Part shown: positions 1-5,391 of the stretch, in pieces
How positions within the stretch are numbered: the first letter of the stretch is position 1
Layout: each line of letters starts with the position of its first letter
Source of the DNA: an uncultured Acidimicrobiaceae bacterium
GTDB taxonomy: Bacteria > Actinomycetota > Acidimicrobiia > Acidimicrobiales > RAAP-2
Length of the DNA: 5,660 nt
NCBI GenBank assembly: GCA_937894805.1
Contig: CALAYR010000169.1
Span: 1 to 5,660, forward strand
Direction of reading: 5' to 3'
The notes under the pieces: generated by a model
The model's input: the letters and a program-made list of their open reading frames with translations, nothing else
Databases searched by the model: none
Told to the model about the DNA's origin: nothing
Translations under genes and position numbers: made by a program

Positions 1-16
1 CGGATATCCACCGCCA

Positions 17-391
17 TTACGAATGAAGGACCGCTGCTTTGCAACCTTGTGGTCGATGCGGAGCAGGACCTAGGGCCGAGAGGGCGGCAGCTCGCGTATT
101 GCGGGCATTCGCTAGAGCCTCTTCGTAGTTGGCACGAGCCGCTTTGCGCACCGAGGCAATACCCGACTGCTTGGCTGCGCGGTACGTCACCTTCGCCGCA
201 TCGATAACTGTCTTGTACGCAGCCACAATCGCTTTGGCCGCGTCGTGGTAGGCGTTATAGGCCGCGAGGGCTGACTGATCACACTTCTTTTTCGCGTACT
301 GGACATCCGCGTGGGCGACGGCGGGTACAACCGAAACCAGACCCATACTCATCACAGTGGATACCGTGACCATTACTAAAGCTCGGCGCAT
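17..391 (-). CDS. Small secreted Ala/Lys-rich helical protein, function unknown
   Basis: A 124-residue protein that I do not recognise as a named family. Residues 1-28 form a clear Sec signal peptide: MRR, a hydrophobic stretch rich in Val and Met, and an AHA cleavage motif before Asp29. The mature part is almost entirely alanine, lysine, arginine and tyrosine (about residues 40-105), with recurring DAAK, AAYK and RAAK units, so a long helix or helical hairpin is expected. It carries just two cysteines, Cys37 and Cys117, flanking the helical region; a disulfide between them is an inference. The ATG at 391 is chosen over the GTG at 412 because a GAGGG ribosome site (397-401) lies 5 bases before it and the signal peptide then has a normal length. 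It lies 50 bases downstream of the GNAT gene, with TANNNT boxes at 428-433 and 417-422 that could give it its own promoter; no convincing -35 accompanies them. It should act outside the membrane. Confidence 0.72.
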   Translation of the reverse strand: MRRALVMVTVSTVMSMGLVSVVPAVAHADVQYAKKKCDQSALAAYNAYHDAAKAIVAAYKTVIDAAKVTYRAAKQSGIASVRKAARANYEEALANARNTRAAALSALGPAPHRPQGCKAAVLHS

Positions 392-441
392 CTTCACCCT
401 CTGACGTAGCACCTCAAGGTTAGCGAAAATCTAGAAAATTG

Positions 442-966
442 CTAGGCGGGTCGGTGAAACCAGTAGCGGCGAAACGTTGCCCCGTCGGGTCGCGTTGTGG
501 AGCGTTCGAAGACCCCACCACAACGCTCAATAACCGCCGCTGATGCCACATTGGATTCAAGGCAGGTAAGCAAAATCTCATCAATAAGTGCTTCGCGGGC
601 TTTCGCGAGCTGCAATCGCAACATGGCCGCAGCGTGCCCCTGGCGACGAAATGCTGGACGAACGCAGTAGCCAATGTGGCCACCGAATTCGGAAAGGTAC
701 TCATTAAGGTCAAATCGGATCGACGTACTGCCCACTACCTCACCGTTGACTTCGGCGAGGTAGAACGTGGACCTAACGACATCGTCGGGAAGATCCACGC
801 CGTCATGTAGTCGGTTGAGTCGATCCAAATATTCGGCCCAGGACCCATCTGCTGCGAGCTCCCAAGCAAAAACGAAACCGTCTGCCTCGAGTTCAATCTG
901 TGCCTGGCGCACTACGGCCTCATCAGCCAAGACCGGAAGGCGCAGCGTTAACGGGCTATTCACCAT
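442..966 (-). CDS. GNAT family N-acetyltransferase
   Basis: A 174-residue cytoplasmic acetyltransferase of the GCN5-related fold, expected to move an acetyl group from acetyl-CoA to an amine; the acceptor cannot be told from sequence. The N-terminal part (residues 6-90) has the LTLRLP..ADE start and the SIRFDLNEYL strand typical of one COG3981-like branch. Motif A runs from GGHIGY to RRQGHA (about residues 95-112), supplying the pyrophosphate-binding R/Q-x-x-G-x-A loop. The segment LLTCLESNVASAAVIERCGG (132-151) is the usual motif B region with the Asn that precedes the last helix. The ATG at 966 is chosen because family similarity begins right there and a GGTGG-like ribosome site lies about 9 bases upstream; an upstream extension to 1044 in the same frame lies wholly within the oxidoreductase gene and looks like noise. 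It overlaps the upstream oxidoreductase by 11 bases, so the two are very probably co-transcribed. Confidence 0.88.
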   Translation of the reverse strand: MVNSPLTLRLPVLADEAVVRQAQIELEADGFVFAWELAADGSWAEYLDRLNRLHDGVDLPDDVVRSTFYLAEVNGEVVGSTSIRFDLNEYLSEFGGHIGYCVRPAFRRQGHAAAMLRLQLAKAREALIDEILLTCLESNVASAAVIERCGGVFERSTTRPDGATFRRYWFHRPA

Positions 967-1366
967 GATCAGGGACCACCAGAATCGCCACTGAACCCGG
1001 CGCTGATTCCTTCTTGAAACGGGCAAAGAACTGCGAGGGAACAATGGCGAGGTACCAACCGAGCCAGTACTTACGCTTGATTAACTTCTCTACCGCCAAG
1101 AAGTCGTCACCGCGTAAGAGCTCAGCAGTTCCTTCGAGCACTTCAGCACCTTCGGCTACGACACCTCGAAAAGTCGAAGGTGCAATACAAACTTGAGGAT
1201 TCTTCGCAATTCGCTTGACTTTAAAGGAAGTGTCATCCGACGTAAAGGCATAACCACCGCGATAGGGGACGACCCACACCGGTGTCGACGCGGCACTGCC
1301 ATCTTGACGGTAGGAGGTGAAGGAGATGTACTTCGCATCCGCCACATTCATTTTTCTGCCAGCCAT
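956..1366 (-). CDS. PPOX-class F420-dependent oxidoreductase
   Basis: A 136-residue split-barrel flavin/deazaflavin protein, the usual length for the actinobacterial PPOX-class F420-dependent family (related to the Rv2061c type). Landmarks are KYISFTSYRQDGSAASTPVWV (about residues 12-32), the phosphate-contacting stretch KVKRIAKNPQV (49-59), the barrel strand around EGAEVLEGTAELL (72-84) and a C-terminal KRKYWLGW helix (97-104). These proteins bind coenzyme F420 and reduce diverse substrates in the cytoplasm; the substrate here is unknown. The ATG at 1366 shares one base with the TAA of the upstream deacylase frame (TAATG) and has a GGTGAGGG ribosome site (1371-1378), so translation is probably coupled to the end of that gene. 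A downstream in-frame Met6 is a less likely start. Because the upstream gene contains a premature stop, coupling may be weakened, though its own ribosome site is good. Confidence 0.9.
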   Translation of the reverse strand: MAGRKMNVADAKYISFTSYRQDGSAASTPVWVVPYRGGYAFTSDDTSFKVKRIAKNPQVCIAPSTFRGVVAEGAEVLEGTAELLRGDDFLAVEKLIKRKYWLGWYLAIVPSQFFARFKKESAPGSVAILVVPDHGE

Positions 1367-1370
1367 TACG

Positions 1371-1378
1371 CCCTCACC
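1371..1378 (-). promoter_or_regulatory. Ribosome binding site of the F420 oxidoreductase
   Basis: The minus strand reads GGTGAGGG here, with 4 bases to the ATG at 1366. It lies inside the last codons of the deacylase frame and fixes the oxidoreductase start. It also means the downstream gene need not rely only on ribosomes arriving from the interrupted gene. Confidence 0.6.
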
Positions 1379-1671
1379 AACTTGCCAGGAAGGGCACCCG
1401 TAAATTCATCGTTCTCCACAATCGGCACACCGCTCACCATGGTCATCACGTAGCCCGAACCCCGTTGCACGAGACGCCGAGCACCCGTCGGAAGGTCGTA
1501 GGCCATTTCCGCCTTAGAGAAACCGAGGGCGTCGTAGTTGATGATATTGATGTCGGCCTTCATGCCCGGTGCGATGAGCCCTCGATCGTTCATGCCGTAC
1601 AACTGTGCCGTTTGCAGTGTTTGGCGATGCACAATGAATTCAACGGGTAGACGATCACCGCGTTGACGATC

Positions 1672-1674
1672 TCA
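1672..1674 (-). other. Premature in-frame TGA in the deacylase gene
   Basis: The minus strand reads ACC TGA GAT CGT. The distance from this TGA to the terminal TAA at 1366-1368 is a multiple of three (102 codons), with no other stop in between, so there is no frameshift. TGA serves as a normal terminator in the NUDIX gene and in hicA in this same window, which argues against a reassigned genetic code. Confidence 0.85.
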
Positions 1675-3090
1675 GGTCCAGTGGGTCAACATGAACGTGG
1701 GCATACCACCATCGCAGATGGCGCCACAGTGGGCACCGGCGTCAGAAAGCCCCATTCGGGTGGCGGGGTGTTGATGGAGTTCGCGCACCAGCTCGAGGTC
1801 TCCTCCGCTGTAGTTAAAGAGGGGCACATAGAGCATTCCGTGGCCGTCAAAGGCCAAAAGGGCGTCCAGCGCCAATTCTTGGGGCGTGCGCCCGGATGCA
1901 TTCGCGAGCGCTTCTAACGAATCTGTCGTTGGGTTTGGCTCATAGTCAATGTTGTCAACGCCCACGGGATACATCCGTTCCCAACCCGACATCAAGAGTT
2001 CGGCATTCGGCGTTGACGACTTTCTCGACTCTTCGAGCAGCGCCTTACGTATTTCCGGCTTCTGCAGTTCACTTACTTTCTCAGCCAGGGAAAGATGCTC
2101 AAGCGCTCGCCACGTACGGTGACGAATGAACGGGTGCACGCTGCCCTCAAGACACTCGAGCACACCAATTGAGCGTCCCGCCACCTGACCCACGATGGGG
2201 ATTCCGTCCGCGACGGCTCGATCGAGCTGCTCGACTACGTCCTTCCATACGTCCGGTGCGTGGCGCGTTTGCGAAAAGTTAAACGCCACTTTGGCACCGG
2301 ACTGTTCCGCGAATGAGCGCATCCACTCAAACTGATCGGGTACGTCAGTGTGTTCAATAGCTAGCTGAAACACACTGGGGCGCCCGGTGCGCTTGCGAAT
2401 TTCTTTCATCGCGTCAGCGAATGCAAAGAGCTCGTCGAGTTCGGCGAACGTGCCGGGAACAAACTCACCGTCTTTCGCTTTGTGCAGTGACGTGCGCGAC
2501 GTGGATATACCCATGGCGCCGGCACTCAACGCCTCCTCCGCCAAACGTTGCATTTGCGCAATGTCCTCGGCGGTGGCTGGCTCGTTCGCCGCACCTCGTT
2601 CGGCCATGACGTAACCGCGCAGGGCGCCGTGGGCTAGTTGAAACCCGTAGTCGATGACGCGAGGTTCCTTTTCAATGGCGTCGAGAAACTCGGGAAAGGA
2701 CTCCCACGACCAAACAATGCCTTCGGTCAATGCGGCACCAGGAATGTCTTCGACTCCCTCCATGAGCTGGACGAGCCACTCATGGCTGTTGGGCCGGACG
2801 GGGGCAAAGCCGACGCCACAGTTACCGCCGACCACGGTGGTAACACCATGCCAACTTGAGGGGGTAAACCAGGGATCCCAGGAGACCTGACCGTCATAGT
2901 GCGTATGGATATCAACAAAACCTGGCGTGACCAATTGGCCCTGGGCGTCGATTTCTCGAATCCCCGCACCAATTGTGCCGGGTTGACCCACTTCGCTAAT
3001 GACCGAACCCGTAATGGCAATATCGGCGTTTCGACCGGGGGCACCGCTCCCATCGACAAGGAAGGCATTGCGAATAACGATGTCAAACAT

Positions 3091-3125
3091 AACTTGAGCG
3101 TATCGCTAGGTCTGCCCTTCGGCAA
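3091..3125 (-). promoter_or_regulatory. Probable leaderless promoter of the deacylase gene
   Basis: On the minus strand, TTGCCG (3120-3125) matches TTGACA in 4 of 6 positions. It is followed by a 17-base spacer and TACGCT (3097-3102), which fits the actinobacterial TANNNT -10 box. Six bases (CAAGTT) then separate the box from the ATG at 3090, so transcription would begin at or next to the A of the start codon. No Shine-Dalgarno sequence is visible before this ATG, which supports a leaderless message. The site lies in the 52-base gap shared with the divergent VOC gene, so a regulator bound here could affect both genes. Confidence 0.45.
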
Positions 3126-3142
3126 AGATGACAAAATGAGAC

Positions 3143-3625
3143 ATGGCTATTACTGGAATGACTACGTTTCTCTGGTTCGATACGGAGGCACTAGAGGCGG
3201 CTGAGTTTTACTGCGGTCTCTTTCCCGATGCCAAAATCACCAACGTCGACTACTACCAAGCCGACGCGCAGCTTGCCGCCCACTCAGTCCTCACGGTCAG
3301 CTTCGATCTCTTTGGTTCGAAGTTCACCGCACTAAACGGTGGTCCCGGTAAGGACCACAACGACGCAGTCTCTTTTCAAGTGTTCTGCGACACTCAAGAA
3401 GAAGTCGATTTCCTCTGGAACGGTCTCATTGCCGACGGCGGCGAAGAGAGTTGGTGTGGCTGGTGCAGTGATAAGTGGGGAATTGCCTGGCAAATCATCC
3501 CCCATCGCCTGGGTCAATTGCTGAGTGACCCCGACAGCGAGCGCTCCGTGCGCGCTTTTCAGGCCATGCGGACCATGCGCAAGATTGAGATTGAAGGGCT
3601 CAATAGCGCCGTCGAATTGGCGTAG
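3143..3625 (+). CDS. VOC family protein (PhnB-like, 3-demethylubiquinone methyltransferase-like fold)
   Basis: A 160-residue protein of the vicinal oxygen chelate superfamily, in the PhnB / PF06983 group whose members are often labelled 3-demethylubiquinone-9 3-methyltransferase without biochemical proof. The first betaalphabetabetabeta unit starts at MTTFLWFDTEALEAAEFYCGLF (6-27) and runs to VSFDLFGSKFTALNGGP (52-68). The second comprises AVSFQVFCDTQEEVDFLW (75-92), GGEESWCGWCSDKWG (99-113) and GIAWQIIP (113-120), followed by the usual C-terminal helix with QAMRTMRKIEI (140-150). The reaction is unknown. An unusual feature is the Cys-Gly-Trp-Cys pair (Cys105, Cys108); as I recall the family, the second Cys position is usually not Cys. 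The ATG at 3143 is the natural start, although no strong ribosome site precedes it. It is divergent from the deacylase and 33 bases ahead of a TetR repressor, with which it probably forms an operon. Confidence 0.9.
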   Translation: MAITGMTTFLWFDTEALEAAEFYCGLFPDAKITNVDYYQADAQLAAHSVLTVSFDLFGSKFTALNGGPGKDHNDAVSFQVFCDTQEEVDFLWNGLIADGGEESWCGWCSDKWGIAWQIIPHRLGQLLSDPDSERSVRAFQAMRTMRKIEIEGLNSAVELA

Positions 3626-3642
3626 CGTATTCATCTATTCGC

Positions 3643-3650
3643 GGGGAGGG
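3643..3650 (+). promoter_or_regulatory. Ribosome binding site deciding the TetR start
   Basis: GGGGAGGG sits 8 bases before the ATG at 3659. The alternative GTG at 3650 overlaps the site itself, so the ATG is the better start. Confidence 0.65.
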
Positions 3651-3658
3651 TGAATGTA

Positions 3659-4312
3659 ATGGCAAAGGCATCTGACTACCAGAAGCAGCTCCACACAACT
3701 GCCGAGCATCTCATAGCCACGGCCCTCGAGTTGATGAACTCCAAGCCCCTCGACAGGGTGACCGTCGAGGAAGTATTGAACAACTCCGGTGTGGCTCGCA
3801 GTTCTCTCTACCACCACTTCGAGGACTTTCACCACTTGATGGAAGTGGCGCTTATCCGCCGATTCACAAAAGACACAGACGCTGCGATCGCCCAACTACT
3901 TACTACGGCTGACGACACTAACTCCTTCGATAGGGCTCGGCAAGTCATCCACGAATGGAGTCATTTCATTCAAGACGTTGGACGACGCCAGAACCGCATG
4001 GCCCGCATCGTCGCCATCGCTACTGCCGACCGTAACGAGCGTTTTCGAGACATGCTCTCAAAGGAGCAGCAGCGCATTACCGATGGCTACGCCGAAGTAT
4101 TCCGCATTGGGCAAGAGCGGGGATGGATTAATCCACGCCTCACGCCGGTGTTTCTCGCCACGCTACTGCAGGCCTACACGGTGGGCCGAGCCCTTGATGA
4201 CGTCTCGGCCAATTCACTCTCGAATGAAGAATGGCTTTCCGGTATCGACATCCTCCAGGACACGTTCTTCCTGAACCCCGAACTCACCAAGGGGATCAAT
4301 CCCCCTCAGTAG
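3659..4312 (+). CDS. TetR/AcrR family transcriptional regulator
   Basis: A 217-residue repressor of normal TetR length. The N-terminal DNA-binding domain spans about residues 8-60: a first helix LHTTAEHLIATALELM, then the helix-turn-helix TVEEVLNNSGVARSSLYHHFED (35-56), where SLYHHF is the family's signature start of the fourth helix. The rest is an all-helical ligand and dimer domain with no recognisable ligand signature; HEWSHFIQDVGRRQNR (98-113) and LLQAYTVGRALDD (169-181) resemble the core helices of other TetR C-domains. The ATG at 3659 is favoured by the GGGGAGGG site. It lies 33 bases after the VOC gene on the same strand, so the two are probably co-transcribed; TetR proteins commonly control adjacent or divergent genes, making the VOC/deacylase gap a likely operator region (inference). 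Its stop is only 21 bases from the convergent hicB stop. Confidence 0.92.
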   Translation: MAKASDYQKQLHTTAEHLIATALELMNSKPLDRVTVEEVLNNSGVARSSLYHHFEDFHHLMEVALIRRFTKDTDAAIAQLLTTADDTNSFDRARQVIHEWSHFIQDVGRRQNRMARIVAIATADRNERFRDMLSKEQQRITDGYAEVFRIGQERGWINPRLTPVFLATLLQAYTVGRALDDVSANSLSNEEWLSGIDILQDTFFLNPELTKGINPPQ

Positions 4313-4333
4313 TTGTGCCTTCGGCTCACGGCG

Positions 4334-4546
4334 CTATGAAGCAACCTTCACCGTCCCCACACTTGTAGTTGGCTGGGGAATTGCCTCGCCATGCAGCAGC
4401 ATAGATTCAAGATGAAACTCAATCGCCTCAGCGATGTTCTTCGTCACTTCTTCGATTGTCGCGCCAGTGCTTACACAGCCCGGGAGGTCGGGCACCCAGG
4501 CACCAAAGTTCTTTTCAGACCTTTCGATGACAACCGTATATTCCAT
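4334..4546 (-). CDS. hicB: HicB family type II antitoxin (short form)
   Basis: A 70-residue HicB-type antitoxin, expected to bind and neutralise the HicA ribonuclease encoded just upstream. It shows the partial RNase H-like HicB fold: first strand MEYTVVIERSEKNFGAW, the hallmark PDLPGCVSTGATIEEV (19-34), then the helix NIAEAIEFHLESML (37-50) and a short IPQPTTS tail (57-63). The C-terminal helix-turn-helix or ribbon-helix-helix domain of longer HicB proteins is absent, which is common among ~70-residue HicB proteins but removes the usual means of operon self-repression. The ATG at 4546 shares one base with the hicA TGA (TGATG) and has AGGAG (4553-4557) 6 bases upstream; the adjacent GTG at 4549 is too close to that site. 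The toxin-first order is the usual one for hicAB loci. It converges with the TetR gene. Confidence 0.92.
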   Translation of the reverse strand: MEYTVVIERSEKNFGAWVPDLPGCVSTGATIEEVTKNIAEAIEFHLESMLLHGEAIPQPTTSVGTVKVAS

Positions 4547-4743
4547 CACCGTCTCCTCTTCTCGAGCCTCGCTTGTTTCACAATGCTAGCCAGCAGGCCC
4601 GCTTGAAGGTCATCGGACATTTTCCCCGGCACAGTGACAGTGCCAGTTTTTATAGGGTGGCGGAATTGGCGATGGCTACCTCGCTGTCGGTCAAGCGCCC
4701 AGCCATCAGCTTCTAGCGCTTTTATCATCAACCGTACTTTCAC
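4546..4743 (-). CDS. hicA: HicA family type II toxin (mRNA interferase)
   Basis: A small double-stranded RNA-binding-fold toxin of the HicA family, which cleaves mRNA when not held by HicB. Starting at the GTG at 4743 it is 65 residues, the usual size, and the family sequence begins there (MKVRLMIKALEADGW). It contains the catalytic motif RQRGSHRQF with His24, followed by HPIKTGTVTVPGK (29-41), DDLQAGLLASIVKQA (44-58) and a basic tail KRRR. The key His and the surrounding basic residues are intact, so the toxin looks functional. A further in-frame GTG at 4770 would add MTLYDRCVA; this start forms a GTGA overlap with the small ORF upstream, so it remains possible, but the added residues are not typical of the family. 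Neither start has a good ribosome site, consistent with low toxin output compared with hicB. Confidence 0.9.
   Translation of the reverse strand: MKVRLMIKALEADGWALDRQRGSHRQFRHPIKTGTVTVPGKMSDDLQAGLLASIVKQARLEKRRR
4553..4557 (-). promoter_or_regulatory. Ribosome binding site of hicB
   Basis: AGGAG on the minus strand, inside the last codons of hicA and 6 bases before the hicB ATG. It favours the ATG at 4546 over the preceding GTG and allows the antitoxin to be translated strongly in its own right. Confidence 0.55.
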
Positions 4744-4766
4744 CGCAACACAACGGTCGTACAAAG

Positions 4767-4910
4767 TCACGCTGATCGCACAATGACATCACACTCTGTA
4801 CCTGACAACTCCATCAACGCCGCTACCGAGCGCAACAGTCCCGTCTCTTCAATCTGCACAAGGGCTTGAGAGGCATCGCCCACTAATCGAAATGAGATTG
4901 ACGTACTCAT
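4767..4910 (-). CDS. Small ORF upstream of hicA, unknown, possibly ribbon-helix-helix-like
   Basis: An open frame of 47 codons starting at an ATG (4910) and ending in a TGA (4767-4769) that overlaps the outer hicA GTG as GTGA. The product begins MSTSISFRLVGDASQALVQI and continues EETGLLRSVAALMELSG to a short C-terminus DVIVRSA. The alternating STSISFRL followed by two short amphipathic helices around a TGLLRS turn loosely recalls the strand-helix-helix layout of RHH antitoxins; this is pattern resemblance only, and the spacing is one residue short of the common consensus. The frame can be extended upstream to a TTG at 4940, after an in-frame TAG. There is no clear ribosome site. Alternatives are a remnant of a decayed gene or chance. 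It otherwise occupies the only sizeable unassigned stretch in the window (4771-4959). Confidence 0.35.
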   Translation of the reverse strand: MSTSISFRLVGDASQALVQIEETGLLRSVAALMELSGTECDVIVRSA

Positions 4911-4959
4911 GTCTTGAATGAAACACGGCTTTCCGCTCAACTACTCGTTGAAGGTGTTG

Positions 4960-5391
4960 CTAATTCGCAAGATCGAACCGGTACACATTGGTTTCACGAG
5001 CTACAAATCCCAAACGGAGATAGAGGCGGTTCGCCGCTTCGCGCGATGGACGACTCGTTAAGTCAACCGAAGTGGCACCTTTCGCTTGGGCCGTATCGAG
5101 TGCGGCCATGGTGAGCGCTTCACCCGCACCCAGTCCTCGGGCACTTTCATCAACGACAACGTCTTCAATCCACGCCCGAATTCCGGTGGGGATGGCGAAG
5201 ACAGCCAGGGTGAGACTGCCAACGATGTTCCCCTCGTGACGGGCAATAAACATCGTGATTGCGGGATCAGCGAGGACACCACGGAGAACGTCGTCGGTAA
5301 TAGGGTCGGCCGAACTCGAAAGCTGTGGGATGAGTGTGACGAAAGCCGCCGTTAGCTCTGCCGTTACTTCGGTGGCGATTTCGATATTCAC
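4960..5391 (-). CDS. GNAT family N-acetyltransferase
   Basis: A 143-residue GCN5-related acetyltransferase made essentially of a single GNAT domain. Motif A is AWIEDVVVDESARGLGAGEAL (about residues 73-92), with RGLGAG as the acetyl-CoA pyrophosphate loop; motif B is SREAANRLYLRLGFVA (116-131), with the Asn and the Tyr that often serves as general acid. The order WIEDVVVD..RG.G.G and RLY.RLGF is shared with many small actinobacterial acetyltransferases of unassigned acceptor. The GTG at 5391 is chosen because it forms a GTGA overlap with the TGA of the upstream NUDIX gene and has GAGG (5401-5404) 9 bases before it; an in-frame TTG at 5409 is a weaker alternative. It is clearly different from the other GNAT protein of the window and is probably co-transcribed with the NUDIX hydrolase. 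Confidence 0.9.
   Translation of the reverse strand: MNIEIATEVTAELTAAFVTLIPQLSSSADPITDDVLRGVLADPAITMFIARHEGNIVGSLTLAVFAIPTGIRAWIEDVVVDESARGLGAGEALTMAALDTAQAKGATSVDLTSRPSREAANRLYLRLGFVARETNVYRFDLAN

Larger units (their letters stand above)
1366..3090 (-). pseudogene. N-acyl-D-amino-acid deacylase family amidohydrolase, interrupted by in-frame TGA
   Basis: Read through one TGA, this is a full-length 574-codon metal-dependent amidohydrolase of the D-aminoacylase family, which hydrolyses N-acyl-D-amino acids or related amides. The first 472 residues are open. They hold the N-terminal beta-sandwich strand FDIVIRNAFLVDGSG, the metal motif HTHYDGQ (His62, His64, Asp66), the NCGVGFAP loop with the putative bridging Cys91, and LSDAGAH with the probable catalytic Asp450. 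Codon 473 is TGA (1672-1674), and the same frame then encodes DRQRGDRLPVEF, the helix QTAQLYG, DRGLIAPGMKAD and GALPGKLV, the normal C-terminus of the family. From memory, homologues have Arg at the position of the TGA (HWxRDR), so a CGA-to-TGA transition is likely. A product stopping at 472 would lack the last helices and the closing strands of the sandwich, and is probably unfolded. The ATG at 3090 has no ribosome site; a leaderless promoter fits. Alternatives are a sequencing error or partial read-through. Confidence 0.85.

Noticed and set aside
967..1044. N-terminal extension of the first GNAT protein
   Set aside because: The added residues are rich in Arg and Trp, lie wholly inside the oxidoreductase gene and have no family similarity; the ATG at 966 matches the family start.
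1366..1632. Separate 88-residue gene for the C-terminal deacylase fragment
   Set aside because: It is in the same frame as the upstream part, is continuous with it in family sequence, and its GTG start has no ribosome site; it is the tail of the interrupted gene.
1650..1674. Selenocysteine or programmed read-through signal at the deacylase TGA
   Set aside because: The 7-base repeat GATCGTC after the TGA gives only a 4-base stem with a long loop, unlike a bacterial SECIS element. The repeat is explained by two Asp-Arg codon pairs (DRQRGDR), and the expected residue is Arg, not Cys or Sec.
2727..3204. Long open frames in other frames across the deacylase 5' half and the VOC start, on both strands
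   Set aside because: They are shadows of the deacylase and VOC coding sequences; their products show no family sequence and the deacylase frame has clear metal-binding motifs.
4291..4304. GGGGAT-CA-ATCCCC inverted repeat at the end of the TetR gene as a terminator
   Set aside because: It lies within the coding sequence, has too short a loop and no following T-run.
4316..4329. GCC-TTC-GGC hairpin between the convergent TetR and hicB stops as a bidirectional terminator
   Set aside because: The stem is only 3 base pairs before a mismatch and no T-tract follows on either strand.
4937..4951. TCAAC-TACTC-GTTGA inverted repeat after the second GNAT gene
   Set aside because: A 5-base stem without a T-run is too weak for a terminator and too short for a confident operator.
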